Assembly (NCBI RefSeq): GCF_001595965.1 | Contig: NZ_LOJI01000040.1 | Span: forward strand, 278 to 64,277 | Direction of reading: 5' to 3' | From: Polynucleobacter yangtzensis | GTDB lineage: Bacteria > Pseudomonadota > Gammaproteobacteria > Burkholderiales > Burkholderiaceae | DNA: 64,000 bases | Shown: positions 45,250 through 57,300 of the stretch, in pieces | Layout of the letters: each line of letters starts with the position of its first letter | Numbering within the stretch: the stretch's first letter is position 1 | The notes under the pieces: generated by a model | The model's database searches: none | What the model was told of the DNA's origin: nothing | The model's input: only the letters and a program-made list of their open reading frames with translations | Translations under genes and position numbers: made by a program

Positions 45250-46182
45250 TTGTCAGATCAACACACCCAAATCGATATTGCCGCCTTAAAAGATTACTTT
45301 TTAGGATTGCAAGAACGCATCACCACTGCAATGAGTGCTTTGGATGGCAAAGTATTTGTTGCAGATGAATGGCATAAGCCTGAAGACAGCAAACTCAAAG
45401 GCTATGGCCGCACCTGTATTTTGGATGGCGGCAATATTCTTGAAAAAGGTGGTGTAGGTTTCTCACACGTTCGCGGCGACCAAATGCCGCCCTCAGCATC
45501 GCATCACCGCCCAGAAGTCGCGGGCCGTAGCTTTGAAGCAATGGGTGTCTCTTTGGTGTTTCACCCAAATAACCCCAAAGTACCGACTACACATATGAAT
45601 GTGCGCTGCTTTATTGCGCAAGCCCCTGACAAAGAACCAGTTTGGTGGTTTGGTGGTGGCTTTGATCTCACACCCTATTACGGCGTTGATGAAGACTGTA
45701 AACATTTTCATCAAACCGCTAAAGATGCCTTAGATCCTTTTGGTGAAGAGCTCTATCCTCGCTTCAAGAAGTGGTGTGATGAATACTTCTATTTAAAGCA
45801 TCGTGAAGAGCCACGCGGCATTGGCGGCGTTTTCTTTGACGACTTTAATGAACTCGGTTTTGAAAAGAGCTTTGCGATGACTCGCGCAGTGGGTGATGCA
45901 TTCATTAATGCTTACCTGCCTATTGTGCAGCGTCGCCATCAAGATAACTTTACTCCTGAAGAAAAGGCTTTCCAAGAATATCGCCGTGGCCGCTATGTGG
46001 AATACAACCTCATCTTTGATCGAGGCACCATCTTTGGTCTGCACTCTGGTGGCCGTACCGAATCTATTTTGATGTCAATGCCTCCAGTGGTTCAGTGGTG
46101 GTACAACTGGCAGCCTAAGCCTGGCACGCCAGAAGCTAAGCTGTATGACTACTACCTCAAGCCACGCGATTGGCTAGCGTGA
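45250..46182 (+). CDS. hemF: oxygen-dependent coproporphyrinogen III oxidase
   Basis: [57 protein letters not shown] start. Confidence 0.96.
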   Translation: MSDQHTQIDIAALKDYFLGLQERITTAMSALDGKVFVADEWHKPEDSKLKGYGRTCILDGGNILEKGGVGFSHVRGDQMPPSASHHRPEVAGRSFEAMGVSLVFHPNNPKVPTTHMNVRCFIAQAPDKEPVWWFGGGFDLTPYYGVDEDCKHFHQTAKDALDPFGEELYPRFKKWCDEYFYLKHREEPRGIGGVFFDDFNELGFEKSFAMTRAVGDAFINAYLPIVQRRHQDNFTPEEKAFQEYRRGRYVEYNLIFDRGTIFGLHSGGRTESILMSMPPVVQWWYNWQPKPGTPEAKLYDYYLKPRDWLA

Positions 46183-46192
46183 GCATCCATCA

Positions 46193-46882
46193 TTGAGCGC
46201 TATTAAGAAAATTGGCATTCTGGGGGGCACTTTTGATCCCCCTCATGTTGGCCACCTCAAACTGGCAACGCATTTTGCCAAGCTACTGCGCTTAGACGCG
46301 CTCCTACTGATACCTAGTGGTGAGCCATGGCAAAAAAGCACCTGCATCACTTCAGCAGAAATGCGCTTTAGATTGACTGAAGCCGCTGGTATTGATTTAG
46401 CTCGTGCGTTTTTGTATTTAAAGATATCGACTCAGGTGGGAATTGATCGCATAGAAATAGATCGTGCCGGCCCAAGTTACGCCATTGATACCGTGAAAGC
46501 ACTGCGCGAGCGATTTGGAGTGGATGCCAGCCTAACTTGGCTCATGGGAGCTGATTCCTTGGTTGCACTACCCAGCTGGAACTCCTGGGAAAAACTCAGT
46601 CAATACGTAAATTTTGCCGTAGCCACTAGACCACACCACGACTTAAAGGAGCAAATCAGCTCTGAGGTGGGTCAATTTCTGCAAGAACATCAGACAAAGG
46701 ATGCTGCCGCCCTTGAAAAATGCGCTGCAGGCCTCATATACATCGATGAAAGCCTCAATGTCGACCTATCCTCTACCGAATTAAGAGATCGCCTTAAATC
46801 CAGCTCCAGAAGCGCCATAGCATCTGAGCAAATTCCAACCCACACCCTAGAAATCATTACAAATCTGGGCTTGTATCAGTAA
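46193..46882 (+). CDS. nadD: nicotinate-nucleotide adenylyltransferase
   Basis: GILGGTFDPPHVGHLKLA, LSSTELRDRL; TTG start. Confidence 0.93.
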   Translation: MSAIKKIGILGGTFDPPHVGHLKLATHFAKLLRLDALLLIPSGEPWQKSTCITSAEMRFRLTEAAGIDLARAFLYLKISTQVGIDRIEIDRAGPSYAIDTVKALRERFGVDASLTWLMGADSLVALPSWNSWEKLSQYVNFAVATRPHHDLKEQISSEVGQFLQEHQTKDAAALEKCAAGLIYIDESLNVDLSSTELRDRLKSSSRSAIASEQIPTHTLEIITNLGLYQ

Positions 46883-46927
46883 TCAAGCTAAGATCACCCT
46901 AAATACAAAAATTATTGTCGAGAAAAT

Positions 46928-47320
46928 ATGGACTTACGTAAATTACAACGCGTCGTGATTGATGCTCTAGAAGATGTGAAGGCGCAAGATATACGCGTCT
47001 ACGACACCACCAAATTAAGTGAATTATTTGACCGGGTCATTATTGCCACTGGTTCAAGTAATCGCCAAACTCGCTCATTAGCAATGTCCGTTAAAGAGGA
47101 GGTAAATGCCAAAGGTGGCGAAGTCATCTCTATTGAAGGCTTGGAGACTGGTGAATGGGTATTGGTTGATTGCGGCGATATCGTCGTGCACATTTTGCAA
47201 CCGATGCTGCGCTCTTACTATCAGCTAGAAGGCATGTGGGGTGCTAAACCTGTGCGTGTGAAATTGGCTGGTAGCAAAGGTCTTGCCAAAGCTAGTGAAT
47301 CTGAAGACGACGACGAATAA
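46928..47320 (+). CDS. rsfS: ribosome silencing factor
   Basis: [47 protein letters not shown]. Confidence 0.95.
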   Translation: MDLRKLQRVVIDALEDVKAQDIRVYDTTKLSELFDRVIIATGSSNRQTRSLAMSVKEEVNAKGGEVISIEGLETGEWVLVDCGDIVVHILQPMLRSYYQLEGMWGAKPVRVKLAGSKGLAKASESEDDDE

Positions 47321-47340
47321 CTTCGTCGTTAAAAGCATCG

Positions 47341-47784
47341 ATGCGCCTCACCATTGTTTCAGTTGGTCATAAGATGCCTGATTGGGTTGCAACCGCAACC
47401 CATGACTACATCAAAAGAATGCCCGCAGACTGCAGCATTGAAATCAAAGAAATCAAACCAGATCTGACGCCTGCTAAAGAGGCCGTCAAAATTGCTGCTG
47501 CTATTCCGAAGGGCTCAAGAGTCATTGCCTTAGATGAGCGCGGCAAAGACCAAACTACTCAAAACTTAGCTACTCAATTGGCCAGTTGGCGCCAAGAGGG
47601 TTTTGATATCACCTTCTTAATTGGTGGTGCAGATGGCTTAGATCCCAGCCTGAAAACCACTGCTCAGGCAATGTGGCGCCTCTCCAGCCTCACCCTTCCC
47701 CACGCTATGGCTAGAGTGCTGCTGGTAGAGCAACTCTATCGTGCTTGGACCATTCTGCAGGGTCACCCCTACCATCGTGAGTAA
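47341..47784 (+). CDS. rlmH: 23S rRNA (pseudouridine1915-N3)-methyltransferase
   Basis: [48 protein letters not shown]. Confidence 0.95.
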   Translation: MRLTIVSVGHKMPDWVATATHDYIKRMPADCSIEIKEIKPDLTPAKEAVKIAAAIPKGSRVIALDERGKDQTTQNLATQLASWRQEGFDITFLIGGADGLDPSLKTTAQAMWRLSSLTLPHAMARVLLVEQLYRAWTILQGHPYHRE

Positions 47785-48412
47785 TCTTGTGAGCCCATTT
47801 ATTTATCTCGCCTCACAAAGTCCGCGTCGCCAAGAACTCTTAAAACAAATTGGTGTTCGCTTCGAAATGCTTTTACCAAGTGTCGATGAGGATAGTGAAG
47901 GGATTGAAGCGCCTCTCCCCCAAGAAAATGCTCGCGTGTATGTTGAAAGAGTTACCTTGGCAAAAAGCGCGGCAGCACTCGCTCGTTGGCAAAAAAGGAA
48001 TTTACCTTGGGCTCCGATTCTTTGTGCGGATACTACGGTTAGTCTGCCCAACAGTCCTGATGGTGAAATCTTGGGGAAACCGGGTGATGCAGCCGATGCT
48101 ATGCGGATTCTGAATATGCTCAGTGGCAAAGTGCATGAGGTATTAACTGCGGTTGCCGTTACGCTAGCCCCCACAGAAATACCCAAGATTTTGGTGCAGG
48201 TATCACGTGTGCAATTTGCAGAGCTATCTCAAAAGCAGATTGAAGCTTATATCGCCAGCGGCGAACCCTTTGGTAAGGCTGGGGCCTATGGCATTCAAGG
48301 GCTAGGGGGTGCTTTTATTCCCTCTATCCAAGGAAGTTATAGCGGTATCATGGGCCTACCCATCTATGAAACCCAACAATTACTAGAAATTGCCGGCCTG
48401 ACTCGCGTATGA
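47777..48412 (+). CDS. maf: Maf-family nucleotide pyrophosphatase
   Basis: [38 protein letters not shown] start inferred. Confidence 0.92.
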   Translation: MSNLVSPFIYLASQSPRRQELLKQIGVRFEMLLPSVDEDSEGIEAPLPQENARVYVERVTLAKSAAALARWQKRNLPWAPILCADTTVSLPNSPDGEILGKPGDAADAMRILNMLSGKVHEVLTAVAVTLAPTEIPKILVQVSRVQFAELSQKQIEAYIASGEPFGKAGAYGIQGLGGAFIPSIQGSYSGIMGLPIYETQQLLEIAGLTRV

Positions 48413-49872
48413 ACGAAGAAATACTGATCAATATCACCCCGCAAGAAACGCGCGTTGCTTTAATTCAGCAAGGGGCTGTTCAGGAGCTGCAAATTGAGCG
48501 CACTCGCCAACGCGGCATTGTGGGTAATATTTATTTAGCAAAAGTAGTCCGAGTATTGCCGGGTATGCAATCGGCGTTTATTGAGGTTGGCTTAGAGCGC
48601 ACTGCTTTTATGCATGTAGCAGATATCACCCAAAATAATCCCCAAGCGCAAATTGAAAAGCTATTGTTTGAAGGTCAAACACTTTTAGTTCAGGTGCTCA
48701 AAGATCCTTTAGGTACAAAAGGCGCACGTCTTACAACCCAATTAAGTATTGCTGGGCGCAATTTGGTTTACCTTCCTCCAGCAGGTAGTGATACCGCTAC
48801 CGAAAAATATATTGGCGTTTCTCAGCGAATCGACCAACCTGAGGAGCGCGAAGCCATCAAGACTCGTCTCGCCAGATTGATGGCTGCAGATGAAAAAGGT
48901 GGGATTATCGTTCGCACGAGTGCTCAGGATGCCTCAGATACTGAACTACAGCATGACATGCTTTACCTACGCACTACCTGGGACAACATCCATGCAGCCA
49001 TGAAACACAATCCTGCGCCCACCCTGCTCTATCAAGACCTCAGCCTGGCTGAACGAGTATTGCGGGATGTGGCTGGAGAAGAAACTACCCAGATTCGCGT
49101 GGATTCGGCTGAGAATTTCGAGAAGCTCAAAGCATTTACTAATTCTTACATGCCCAATCTATTGGGCAAGCTGACATTACATCGTGGCGAGCGCGCCCTC
49201 TTTGATTTATTTGATGTCGATGCAGAGATTAATAAGGCGCTGGGTCGCAGAGTTGACCTCAAGTCGGGTGGCTATCTGATGATTGATCAAACAGAGTCTA
49301 TGACTACGATTGATGTGAATACTGGTAGTTATGTCGGTGCTCGCAATCTTGATGACACTGTTTTTAAAACGAATTTAGAAGCAGCCCAAGCAATCGCTCG
49401 ACAGCTACGCTTACGCAATCTAGGTGGAATCATCATTATTGATTTCATCGACATGATTGGCAAAGATCATCAAGAATCTGTTCTACATGAACTTAAGCGC
49501 AATCTTGAGCGCGATCATGCGCGCACCTCAGTGAGCGACTTCTCCGCTTTAGGTTTGGTAGAGATGACGCGCAAACGTACTCGTGAATCTTTAGCTCATA
49601 TTACCTGCGAGCCTTGTGCTACTTGCCTTGGTAAGGGTGAAGTTAAAACTGCACAAACGATTTGCTACGAGATTTTGCGTGAGATTGTGCGGGAGCACCG
49701 CCAATTTAATCCAAGAGAATTTAGGATTGTGGCTGCGCCTGATGTCATTGATCTATTCCTAGAAGAAGAGAATCAATTCTTGGCACAACTCGGTGACTTT
49801 ATTGGAAAACCCATCACCCTCCAGGCAGAGGGTAGCTTCCGCCAAGAACAATACGATATTGTTCTTAGTTAA
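48409..49872 (+). CDS. rng: ribonuclease G
   Basis: [67 protein letters not shown]. Confidence 0.95.
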   Translation: MNEEILINITPQETRVALIQQGAVQELQIERTRQRGIVGNIYLAKVVRVLPGMQSAFIEVGLERTAFMHVADITQNNPQAQIEKLLFEGQTLLVQVLKDPLGTKGARLTTQLSIAGRNLVYLPPAGSDTATEKYIGVSQRIDQPEEREAIKTRLARLMAADEKGGIIVRTSAQDASDTELQHDMLYLRTTWDNIHAAMKHNPAPTLLYQDLSLAERVLRDVAGEETTQIRVDSAENFEKLKAFTNSYMPNLLGKLTLHRGERALFDLFDVDAEINKALGRRVDLKSGGYLMIDQTESMTTIDVNTGSYVGARNLDDTVFKTNLEAAQAIARQLRLRNLGGIIIIDFIDMIGKDHQESVLHELKRNLERDHARTSVSDFSALGLVEMTRKRTRESLAHITCEPCATCLGKGEVKTAQTICYEILREIVREHRQFNPREFRIVAAPDVIDLFLEEENQFLAQLGDFIGKPITLQAEGSFRQEQYDIVLS

Positions 49873-49889
49873 TTTGGTTCGTTCGTTAA

Positions 49890-51653
49890 TTAAGCATTAG
49901 AAAACTGAATACGATGCAAGTTGGCATAAAGTCCATCTTGCTTAATCAGCTCTTCGTGTGAACCATTTTCAATAATCTGACCGTGTTCCAACACCACAAT
50001 ACGATCGGCATGTTCAATCGTCGATAGGCGGTGAGCAATTACCAAAGTTGTTCTACCAGCCATCAAGCGCTCTAGAGCGTCTTGCACCTGTCTCTCAGAC
50101 TCAGAATCCAAGGCTGAAGTTGCTTCATCCAAGATCAAAATTGGGGCATTTTTATAGATAGCCCGCGCAATAGCCATGCGCTGACGCTGCCCGCCAGATA
50201 AGCGATTACCGTTATCACCCACTATCGAATCAATGCCCTCTGGCAGCTCCTTGATGAGCGCACTCAGATTGGCGGCCTCCAATGCTTCTATCACCCTGCC
50301 ACGATCTATTGCCTCTTGTGAATCCGCTCCATAGGCTACGTTTGCTGCAATCGTATCGTTAAAGAGAACCACATCTTGGCTGACAAATGCTATTTGCTTA
50401 CGAACATCAGATAAGACGATGTCCTCTAATGGAATGCCGTCCAAGAAAATATGACCGCTAGTTGGCTTGTAGAATCGCGGCAATAAATTCACGAGAGTAG
50501 ATTTGCCTCCACCAGAGGGACCAACAAAAGCTACAACCTCACCCGGCTTAATATCCAGATTGATATTGCGCAGAGCATCTTTTCGCCCCGCTTCTTGTTG
50601 ATACGCAAAGCCAACGTCATCAAATCGAATAGCGCCTTTAGCCTTTTCTAAAGATCGCATGTTGAGTTTGCGATCTTCATCCTCTTCAAAGGGTTGATCC
50701 ATCATCCCAAAAATCATTTCTGCTGCAGTGAGTCCACGCTGAAGCGGCTGATTGATATCCGCTAAATGCTTAAGTGGTGAAATGACTAACATCATCGCAG
50801 TGATAAATGCCGCAAAACCCCCAACAGTAGTGCCTTCAGTCGCAGATTGCATCAAAGCAATCACCAACACTATCGACAGAGCCATAGAGGCAATAAGCTG
50901 AGTAATCGGCTGATTGAGACCTCCGGCTACTGCAGACTTCAAAGCAAACTGGCGTAAACGCTCCGCCTTTTGCTTAAAGCGATCCATCTCATACGCTTCA
51001 GCGCCATGCACTTTGACAATTTTGTAGCCTGCAGCCGCTTCTTCGACGATATAGGCCAACTCACTAGTGAGAGTCTGCTGCTCCCTATTAAGAGATCTTA
51101 GGCGACGATTGATCTTACTCATGACAAATGCGATCACCGGGAAAATAATCAGAACTACCAATGTCAATTGCCAGTTCAGATAAATCAAGTACCCCATTAA
51201 GCCAACTACGGTGAGCGAGTCTCGCACCAAGCTGATTAACATGCCGCCCATCACGGTAAGTACATTATTTACCTCGAATACCACACCATTAATTAGAGTT
51301 GATGCGGAGTTCTTTTGGAAAAATGATGTGCTGGCATGCAAAAGTGTTTGAAACATTTGCTCACGCAACTTCAACAACACCGCATTAATAACGCGAGTTA
51401 ATAAATAGTTGGATAAAAATTGAGCCAAACTGCGCACCAAAGCCAAACCCACCAAGAAGACTGGAACCTGCCAGAGCTTGCTATTGAGCTGTCCAGTAAA
51501 GCCACGATCTAATAAAGGCTTCATCAGGGCCGGAATGGAGGTCTCGGCGGCGGCTACTACCGCCATGGCCAAAAGAGACCCGATAATCAAGCCAATATGG
51601 GGCTTTAGGTATGTAATTAAGCGATTTAAGGCGGTACGGTCTTGAGCATTCAT
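49890..51653 (-). CDS. msbA: lipid A export ATP-binding/permease MsbA
   Basis: ABC exporter; [33 protein letters not shown]; start set at [12 protein letters not shown]. Confidence 0.93.
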   Translation of the reverse strand: MNAQDRTALNRLITYLKPHIGLIIGSLLAMAVVAAAETSIPALMKPLLDRGFTGQLNSKLWQVPVFLVGLALVRSLAQFLSNYLLTRVINAVLLKLREQMFQTLLHASTSFFQKNSASTLINGVVFEVNNVLTVMGGMLISLVRDSLTVVGLMGYLIYLNWQLTLVVLIIFPVIAFVMSKINRRLRSLNREQQTLTSELAYIVEEAAAGYKIVKVHGAEAYEMDRFKQKAERLRQFALKSAVAGGLNQPITQLIASMALSIVLVIALMQSATEGTTVGGFAAFITAMMLVISPLKHLADINQPLQRGLTAAEMIFGMMDQPFEEDEDRKLNMRSLEKAKGAIRFDDVGFAYQQEAGRKDALRNINLDIKPGEVVAFVGPSGGGKSTLVNLLPRFYKPTSGHIFLDGIPLEDIVLSDVRKQIAFVSQDVVLFNDTIAANVAYGADSQEAIDRGRVIEALEAANLSALIKELPEGIDSIVGDNGNRLSGGQRQRMAIARAIYKNAPILILDEATSALDSESERQVQDALERLMAGRTTLVIAHRLSTIEHADRIVVLEHGQIIENGSHEELIKQDGLYANLHRIQFSNA

Positions 51654-51663
51654 ATAATGAATT

Positions 51664-52425
51664 ATGCCCACCTTATCAGTCATACTCATCACCCGCAATG
51701 AAGAGGCCAATTTGGACGATTGTCTGGCCTCTCTGGAGGGTATTGCCCAACAGATCGTGGTTGTTGATACCAATAGCTCAGATCGCACCCTAGAAATAGC
51801 CAAAAACCATGGTGCAACCATATCCCAGCCATCTGACTGGCCTGGTTTTGGCCCTCAAAAGAACCGTGCATTAGACCTTGCAACCGGGGAATGGGTCTTA
51901 TCCATAGATGCAGACGAGCGCCTAACCCCAGCCCTCAAATCTGAGATTCTGACGGCAATTCACCATAGCGCCCATGTGGACTGTTTCGCTATCCCTAGAC
52001 TATCTTGGTACTGCGGTCGTTTTATCCGCCACTCCGGCTGGAGCCCTGACTATGTAGATCGTCTATTTAAGTGTGGTACCGCCCGCTTCTCAAATGACCT
52101 AGTCCATGAGCGCCTCATTCCCAATGGTCAGGTAGCCAAATTAGAAAACCCACTACTCCATTACAGCTTCATGAACTACTCTCAAGTTCTGCAAAAGCTC
52201 GATCGCTATTCCACCGCATCCGCAGAGCAAGCATTTGCCAAAGGCAAAACGAGCAGCCCTCTGAAAGCTGTTCTTCATGGCATATGGGCATTTATCCGCA
52301 CTTATATTATTCGCGCAGGATTCTTAGATGGGGCGCAAGGATTTGCTCTAGCAGTATCTAATGGTCAAGGTACGTACTACCGCTATATCAAGCTCTGGCA
52401 CCTCAATCAGGAAGCCAATAAATGA
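51664..52425 (+). CDS. glycosyltransferase family 2 (WaaE-like LPS core)
   Basis: [34 protein letters not shown]. Confidence 0.88.
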   Translation: MPTLSVILITRNEEANLDDCLASLEGIAQQIVVVDTNSSDRTLEIAKNHGATISQPSDWPGFGPQKNRALDLATGEWVLSIDADERLTPALKSEILTAIHHSAHVDCFAIPRLSWYCGRFIRHSGWSPDYVDRLFKCGTARFSNDLVHERLIPNGQVAKLENPLLHYSFMNYSQVLQKLDRYSTASAEQAFAKGKTSSPLKAVLHGIWAFIRTYIIRAGFLDGAQGFALAVSNGQGTYYRYIKLWHLNQEANK

Positions 52426-53201
52426 TTTCGATTTTGCTGGCCACTTATAACTGGCCACAAGCGCTCAAGCTTTGTCTGGAATCGTTAGCCACTCAAACGG
52501 ATAAGAACTTTGAGATCATCATTGCAGATGATGGCTCTACCGAGAGCACGAAGCAAGTGATTGATTCTTTTAGCGGCTCACATCCCACTGCTATCAAACA
52601 TCTATGGCAAGAAGACCAAGGTTTTCGGAAAACCAAAATTCTGAACCAAGCTATTAATGCTGCCCATGGGGACTACCTAGTCTTTTTAGATGGCGACTGC
52701 ATCGTGCAGCCGGACTTTGTGGCCAGACATCGAGAACTGGCGCAAAAAGGATATTTAGTTACTGGCAGCAGAATTCTTCTCAATGAAAGTCTCACCCAAG
52801 AATTACTCACCTGGTCGCAATGGAGTTTTCAGAAGTTCTCATCAGGCTTGCTAGGCAAGAGATTTAGTGGAGGCATTAATAAATACTGGCCTCTTAAAAT
52901 CAAGCTAGGTAACGGCTCCTGGCGTGATTACAAAAAATTTGTTTGGCGCCGTATCAAAGGCTGCAATATGGCCTGCTGGAAAGCGGATGCCGAAGCTATA
53001 AACGGCTTTGATGAAACCATGACGGGATGGGGTCACGAAGATGCTGACTTTGTATTTAGATTGCAGCATCACGGCATCACTCGCAAATCTGGTTCTTGGT
53101 CTACCGAAGTCTTGCATCTCTTTCATAAAATTAATGATCAAAGCAATGCTGCCGAGAATGCGCGGCGTGTACGTGAGAAGATTTTGGCTAAGGCACTGTG
53201 A
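52422..53201 (+). CDS. glycosyltransferase family 2
   Basis: [48 protein letters not shown]. Confidence 0.9.
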   Translation: MISILLATYNWPQALKLCLESLATQTDKNFEIIIADDGSTESTKQVIDSFSGSHPTAIKHLWQEDQGFRKTKILNQAINAAHGDYLVFLDGDCIVQPDFVARHRELAQKGYLVTGSRILLNESLTQELLTWSQWSFQKFSSGLLGKRFSGGINKYWPLKIKLGNGSWRDYKKFVWRRIKGCNMACWKADAEAINGFDETMTGWGHEDADFVFRLQHHGITRKSGSWSTEVLHLFHKINDQSNAAENARRVREKILAKAL

Positions 53202-54373
53202 GCATTCACAACAATATGACTACTTACTCCAAAATCAAGCCCAAAAAAGTCTTATTCATTGCCACTCGGCAAATCGGCGACGTGCTGGTCACAACACCCC
53301 TCATTAGCAAAGCTAGAGAATTGTGGCCTAAAGCAGAATTTCATTTTTTGGGCTATCGCGGCAAGTTAGAGATGTTGCATGGCAATCCCGACATTACTGA
53401 AGTCATTGAAACCTCAGATCGCCCAGGCTTTAGTGAATACCTCTCCTTATTTAATCGCCTATTTCAGCGTTATGACTTGGCAGTAGTCACCCAACCTAGC
53501 GACCGGGCCTACCTATATGGCTTAGTAGCCGCCTTTAGAAGAGTGGGTGTCCTAGGCGGCCATCCTCAAGGTAAAGATTCTGCAGATAAGCACAAGCGTA
53601 GCAAGAGTGAGAAGCAAAATGCCTGGAAGAAGTTCATCTGCATGCACACCGTGGATGTTGATTACTTTAATCAACATGTCATTACAGAAAAGCTACGCCT
53701 TCTAGAAACGTTCTTTAAAAATCCAGCGGATTTATTCTCTAAGCAGATCTCGGTAACGCCTCCTGTAGGCGAACCCTTGACACCCATCATCGCCAGTGAA
53801 CTCAAGCAACCCTATGTCGTCATACATCCAGGACCTCTGACCGCTTATAAACGTTGGCCACTCGCATACTGGCAAGAGCTCATTACCTGGTTAGTGAATC
53901 AAGGTTTTCAGGTTGTATTAAGCGCTTCACCCGCAAAGCAAGATGTGCAACTCAATCACGACATCATGTCCTTATTGGCTCAAGAAATTAAGGGCAAGGT
54001 AATCAACGCTGCGGGTAAGCTATCTATTCCACAGGCGGGCACACTCATTCGGAGTGCTGCTTTATATATTGGTGTTGATACGTCCATCACGCATTTAGCA
54101 GCAGCTTGTAACACTCCAACCATCACCCTATTTGGCGCTACTCCGCCAACCAACTTTGGCCCGTGGCCCAATGGCTTTATCGGCGAACAACCCTATCAAT
54201 TGCGCGCCCGTACACAAACCGTGGGCAATGTCACCATTTTGCAAGGCCCTGGTGAATGCGTGCCATGCCGTAAAGCCGGTTGTCTTGATAAAGCGGATAG
54301 CTACAGCGAGTGTTTAGATCTACTAGAACCTAATCAAGTGATTGAAGCAATTCAAAAAGCGCTAGCAAACTAA
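53198..54373 (+). CDS. glycosyltransferase family 9 (heptosyltransferase-like)
   Basis: KVLFIATRQIGDVLVTTPLI, HPGPLTAYKRWP, GVDTSITHLAAACNTPTITLFGATPP. Confidence 0.9.
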   Translation: MSIHNNMTTYSKIKPKKVLFIATRQIGDVLVTTPLISKARELWPKAEFHFLGYRGKLEMLHGNPDITEVIETSDRPGFSEYLSLFNRLFQRYDLAVVTQPSDRAYLYGLVAAFRRVGVLGGHPQGKDSADKHKRSKSEKQNAWKKFICMHTVDVDYFNQHVITEKLRLLETFFKNPADLFSKQISVTPPVGEPLTPIIASELKQPYVVIHPGPLTAYKRWPLAYWQELITWLVNQGFQVVLSASPAKQDVQLNHDIMSLLAQEIKGKVINAAGKLSIPQAGTLIRSAALYIGVDTSITHLAAACNTPTITLFGATPPTNFGPWPNGFIGEQPYQLRARTQTVGNVTILQGPGECVPCRKAGCLDKADSYSECLDLLEPNQVIEAIQKALAN

Positions 54374-54399
54374 ATTAGCGACAACACCGAACAATATTC

Positions 54400-57300
54400 T
54401 TAGTGGTACTGAACTTGTACGGGATCTTTTTGCTTGGATGCCAAGATTTGGTTCAAACTATGTAAGCAGGCATCATCTGGATAGATACGCAGCTCTTCTG
54501 GGAACCGCATCAAGCAAGCGCCACCACTAGTGGTAACAGCAGCAGTCAACATTAAACCCTTCATGCCATCATTTGAGCCCGGCGCAGCTGGAGCAGAAGC
54601 CCCTAACTTAGGATCTCTGACGCGATTAGCCATCAAGTAAGGATTAATTTGACTACGCAGCATCTTGATATCAATAGCGTTATCAATACATACGTGAATG
54701 TTACGAGCAAAACGCATACGCGCACCAGTGATGTCCATCACCGCCTCAGAAACAATACGCATACCACCTGAGAACTTATCGGGAGTCACGTTCACTTTGG
54801 CGACTAGGAGCTCATCTTCCTTGAGCCATGAGCGATTAGGCTCATACACTTCGCTGTACAAAGTGACTTCCAGGGCCGCAGTGCCATCATCAATTGTCGC
54901 AATCATCATGCGACCGCGCTGGCCAGTCAACATCCGCGCTGAAGTGATGATGCCAGCGATCAGCTGATCTTTGCCTTCAGTAACTTTTGACAAAGGTTGA
55001 CGAATGAAGTGGGAGGTCTCGTCACGATAGGCATCAAACATATGACCCGTTAAACAGAGCCCTAAAGCATTCTTCTCTTCTTGCAGACGCTTCTTTTCAG
55101 ACCAAACAGGCTCGCGCACTAACTCTGGTAGATGGCGATTCTCTTCGCCAGCAACTTCAAACAAACTCACTTGATGAATCGATGCCTCAGCTTGCTCGGC
55201 AGCTTCAATCGCTCTTGCTAAAGAAGCAAGCAAGGTAGAGCGAATGTCGTACAGATTGCCGCCCGCAGGGACAGAATCGCGATAGAGGCTATCAAATGCA
55301 CCCGCACGCATTAAGGCTTCAATCGCACGGCGATTTACCTGTCTGCGGTCTACACGAGCACAGAAATCAAACAGATCCTTAAATGGTCCGCCAGTTTCAC
55401 GTGCTTTAACAATGGATTCAATTGCAGCCTCGCCAGTACCACGTACTGCACCTAAGCCGTAACGGACATGACTAATTGGGGAGTCTGGAGCTGCATCAGG
55501 CGCACGCAATGGAGTGAACTCATAAACACCAGTATTAATATCTGGCGAGAACACTCGAATGTTGTTGGCCAAGCAATCGTCATACAGAATCTTCACCTTA
55601 TCGGTGTCATCCATCGCGAGCGATAAGTTGGCCGCCATAAATTCTGCGGGGTAATACGCTTTAAGCCAAGCAGTTTGATATGCCAAGAGCGCATAGGCAG
55701 CAGCGTGGGACTTATTAAATCCGTAGCCCGCAAAGCGCTCCATCAAGTCATAGATTTCGTTGGCTTTACTCTCGGAGATGCCGCCTGCTTTTGCACCATC
55801 ACTAAAGATCTTGCGATGCTGTGCCATTTCTTCAGGCTTTTTCTTACCCATCGCACGGCGCAACATATCAGCGCCACCCAATGAGTAGCCGCCAATCATC
55901 TGCGCCATCTGCATCACCTGCTCTTGGTAGACCATGATGCCGTAGGTCTCACGCAGAACTGGCTCAATACGTGGATCGGGATACTCCACTTTTTGGCGAC
56001 CGTGTTTACGCTCAATAAAGTCTGGGATCAAATCCATAGGACCTGGGCGGTACAAAGCCACCAAGGCAATAATGTCTTCAAAGCGGTCGGGCTTAGCTTC
56101 ACGAAGCATGCCTTGCATGCCGCGACTTTCTAGCTGGAAGACGGCTACCGTATTAGCGCGCTTAAGAACATCAAATGCTTTTTCATCATCAAGCGGTATC
56201 TCACCGATATTCCAATCTCTGCGATCAGCGTGCAATGTTTTAATCCAGCGCTCTGCTGCTGCCAAGATCGTGAGCGTGGTTAAACCCAAGAAGTCGAACT
56301 TTACCAAGCCGATTGCTTCTACGTCATCTTTATCAAACTGACTAATGACGGAGCTACTGTCTTGATCTTTACTCTCTTGCGTGTAGAGAGGGCAGAAATC
56401 GGTGAGGCGTCCCGGGGCGATCAACACACCACCCGCATGCATACCCACGTTACGAGTCATGCCCTCTAATTGCTGCGCTAATGAAAGTAATTGACGCACC
56501 TCGTCTTCATTCTTTTCGCGTTCGGCTAATTGCTTCTCTTCCTTCTTAGCCATTTCAATCGTCATGTACTGACCTGGCTTATTGGGTACCAGTTTAGCGA
56601 TACCGTCGACGAAGTTATAACCTTGCTCAAGTACGCGACCCACGTCACGAATCGCCGCTCTGGCAGCCATCGTTCCAAAAGTAGCAATCTGACTCACCGC
56701 ATCTTTGCCGTACTTATCTTTCACATACTGAATCACACGGTCGCGACCGTGCTGACAGAAGTCAATATCGAAGTCTGGCATCGATACCCGCTCTGGATTG
56801 AGGAAGCGCTCAAAGAGTAAGTTGTAACGCAGCGGATCCAAATCGGTAATACCGAGTGAGTACGCGACTAAAGAGCCCGCACCAGATCCACGACCCGGCC
56901 CTACAGGCACTCCATTGTTTTTAGCCCAGTTAATGAAGTCTGCCACGATTAAGAAGTAACCAGGAAATCCCATTTGAGAGATGGTCTTCACCTCAAAGAC
57001 CAAACGCTCGTGATAGCGGGCCATTTCTTTTTCGCGTTCTTGCGCATCCGGGAAGTTGCGTTCCATATGGCGCTTCAGACCGATCTCAGATTGCTGCAAG
57101 AGATAGTCTTCCAAAGTAATTCCAGGTGGTATTGGAAAATCTGGCAAGCGTGGCTGACCTAAAACCAAAGAGAGATTGCAACGCTTAGCAATTTCAACAG
57201 AGTTTGCAATTGCTGCTGGCAAATCTGCGAAACGTTTTTCCATCTCTTCTTGGGTCAAGAAGTATTGCTCTTCATTAAACTTTTTGGTGCGACGTGGATT

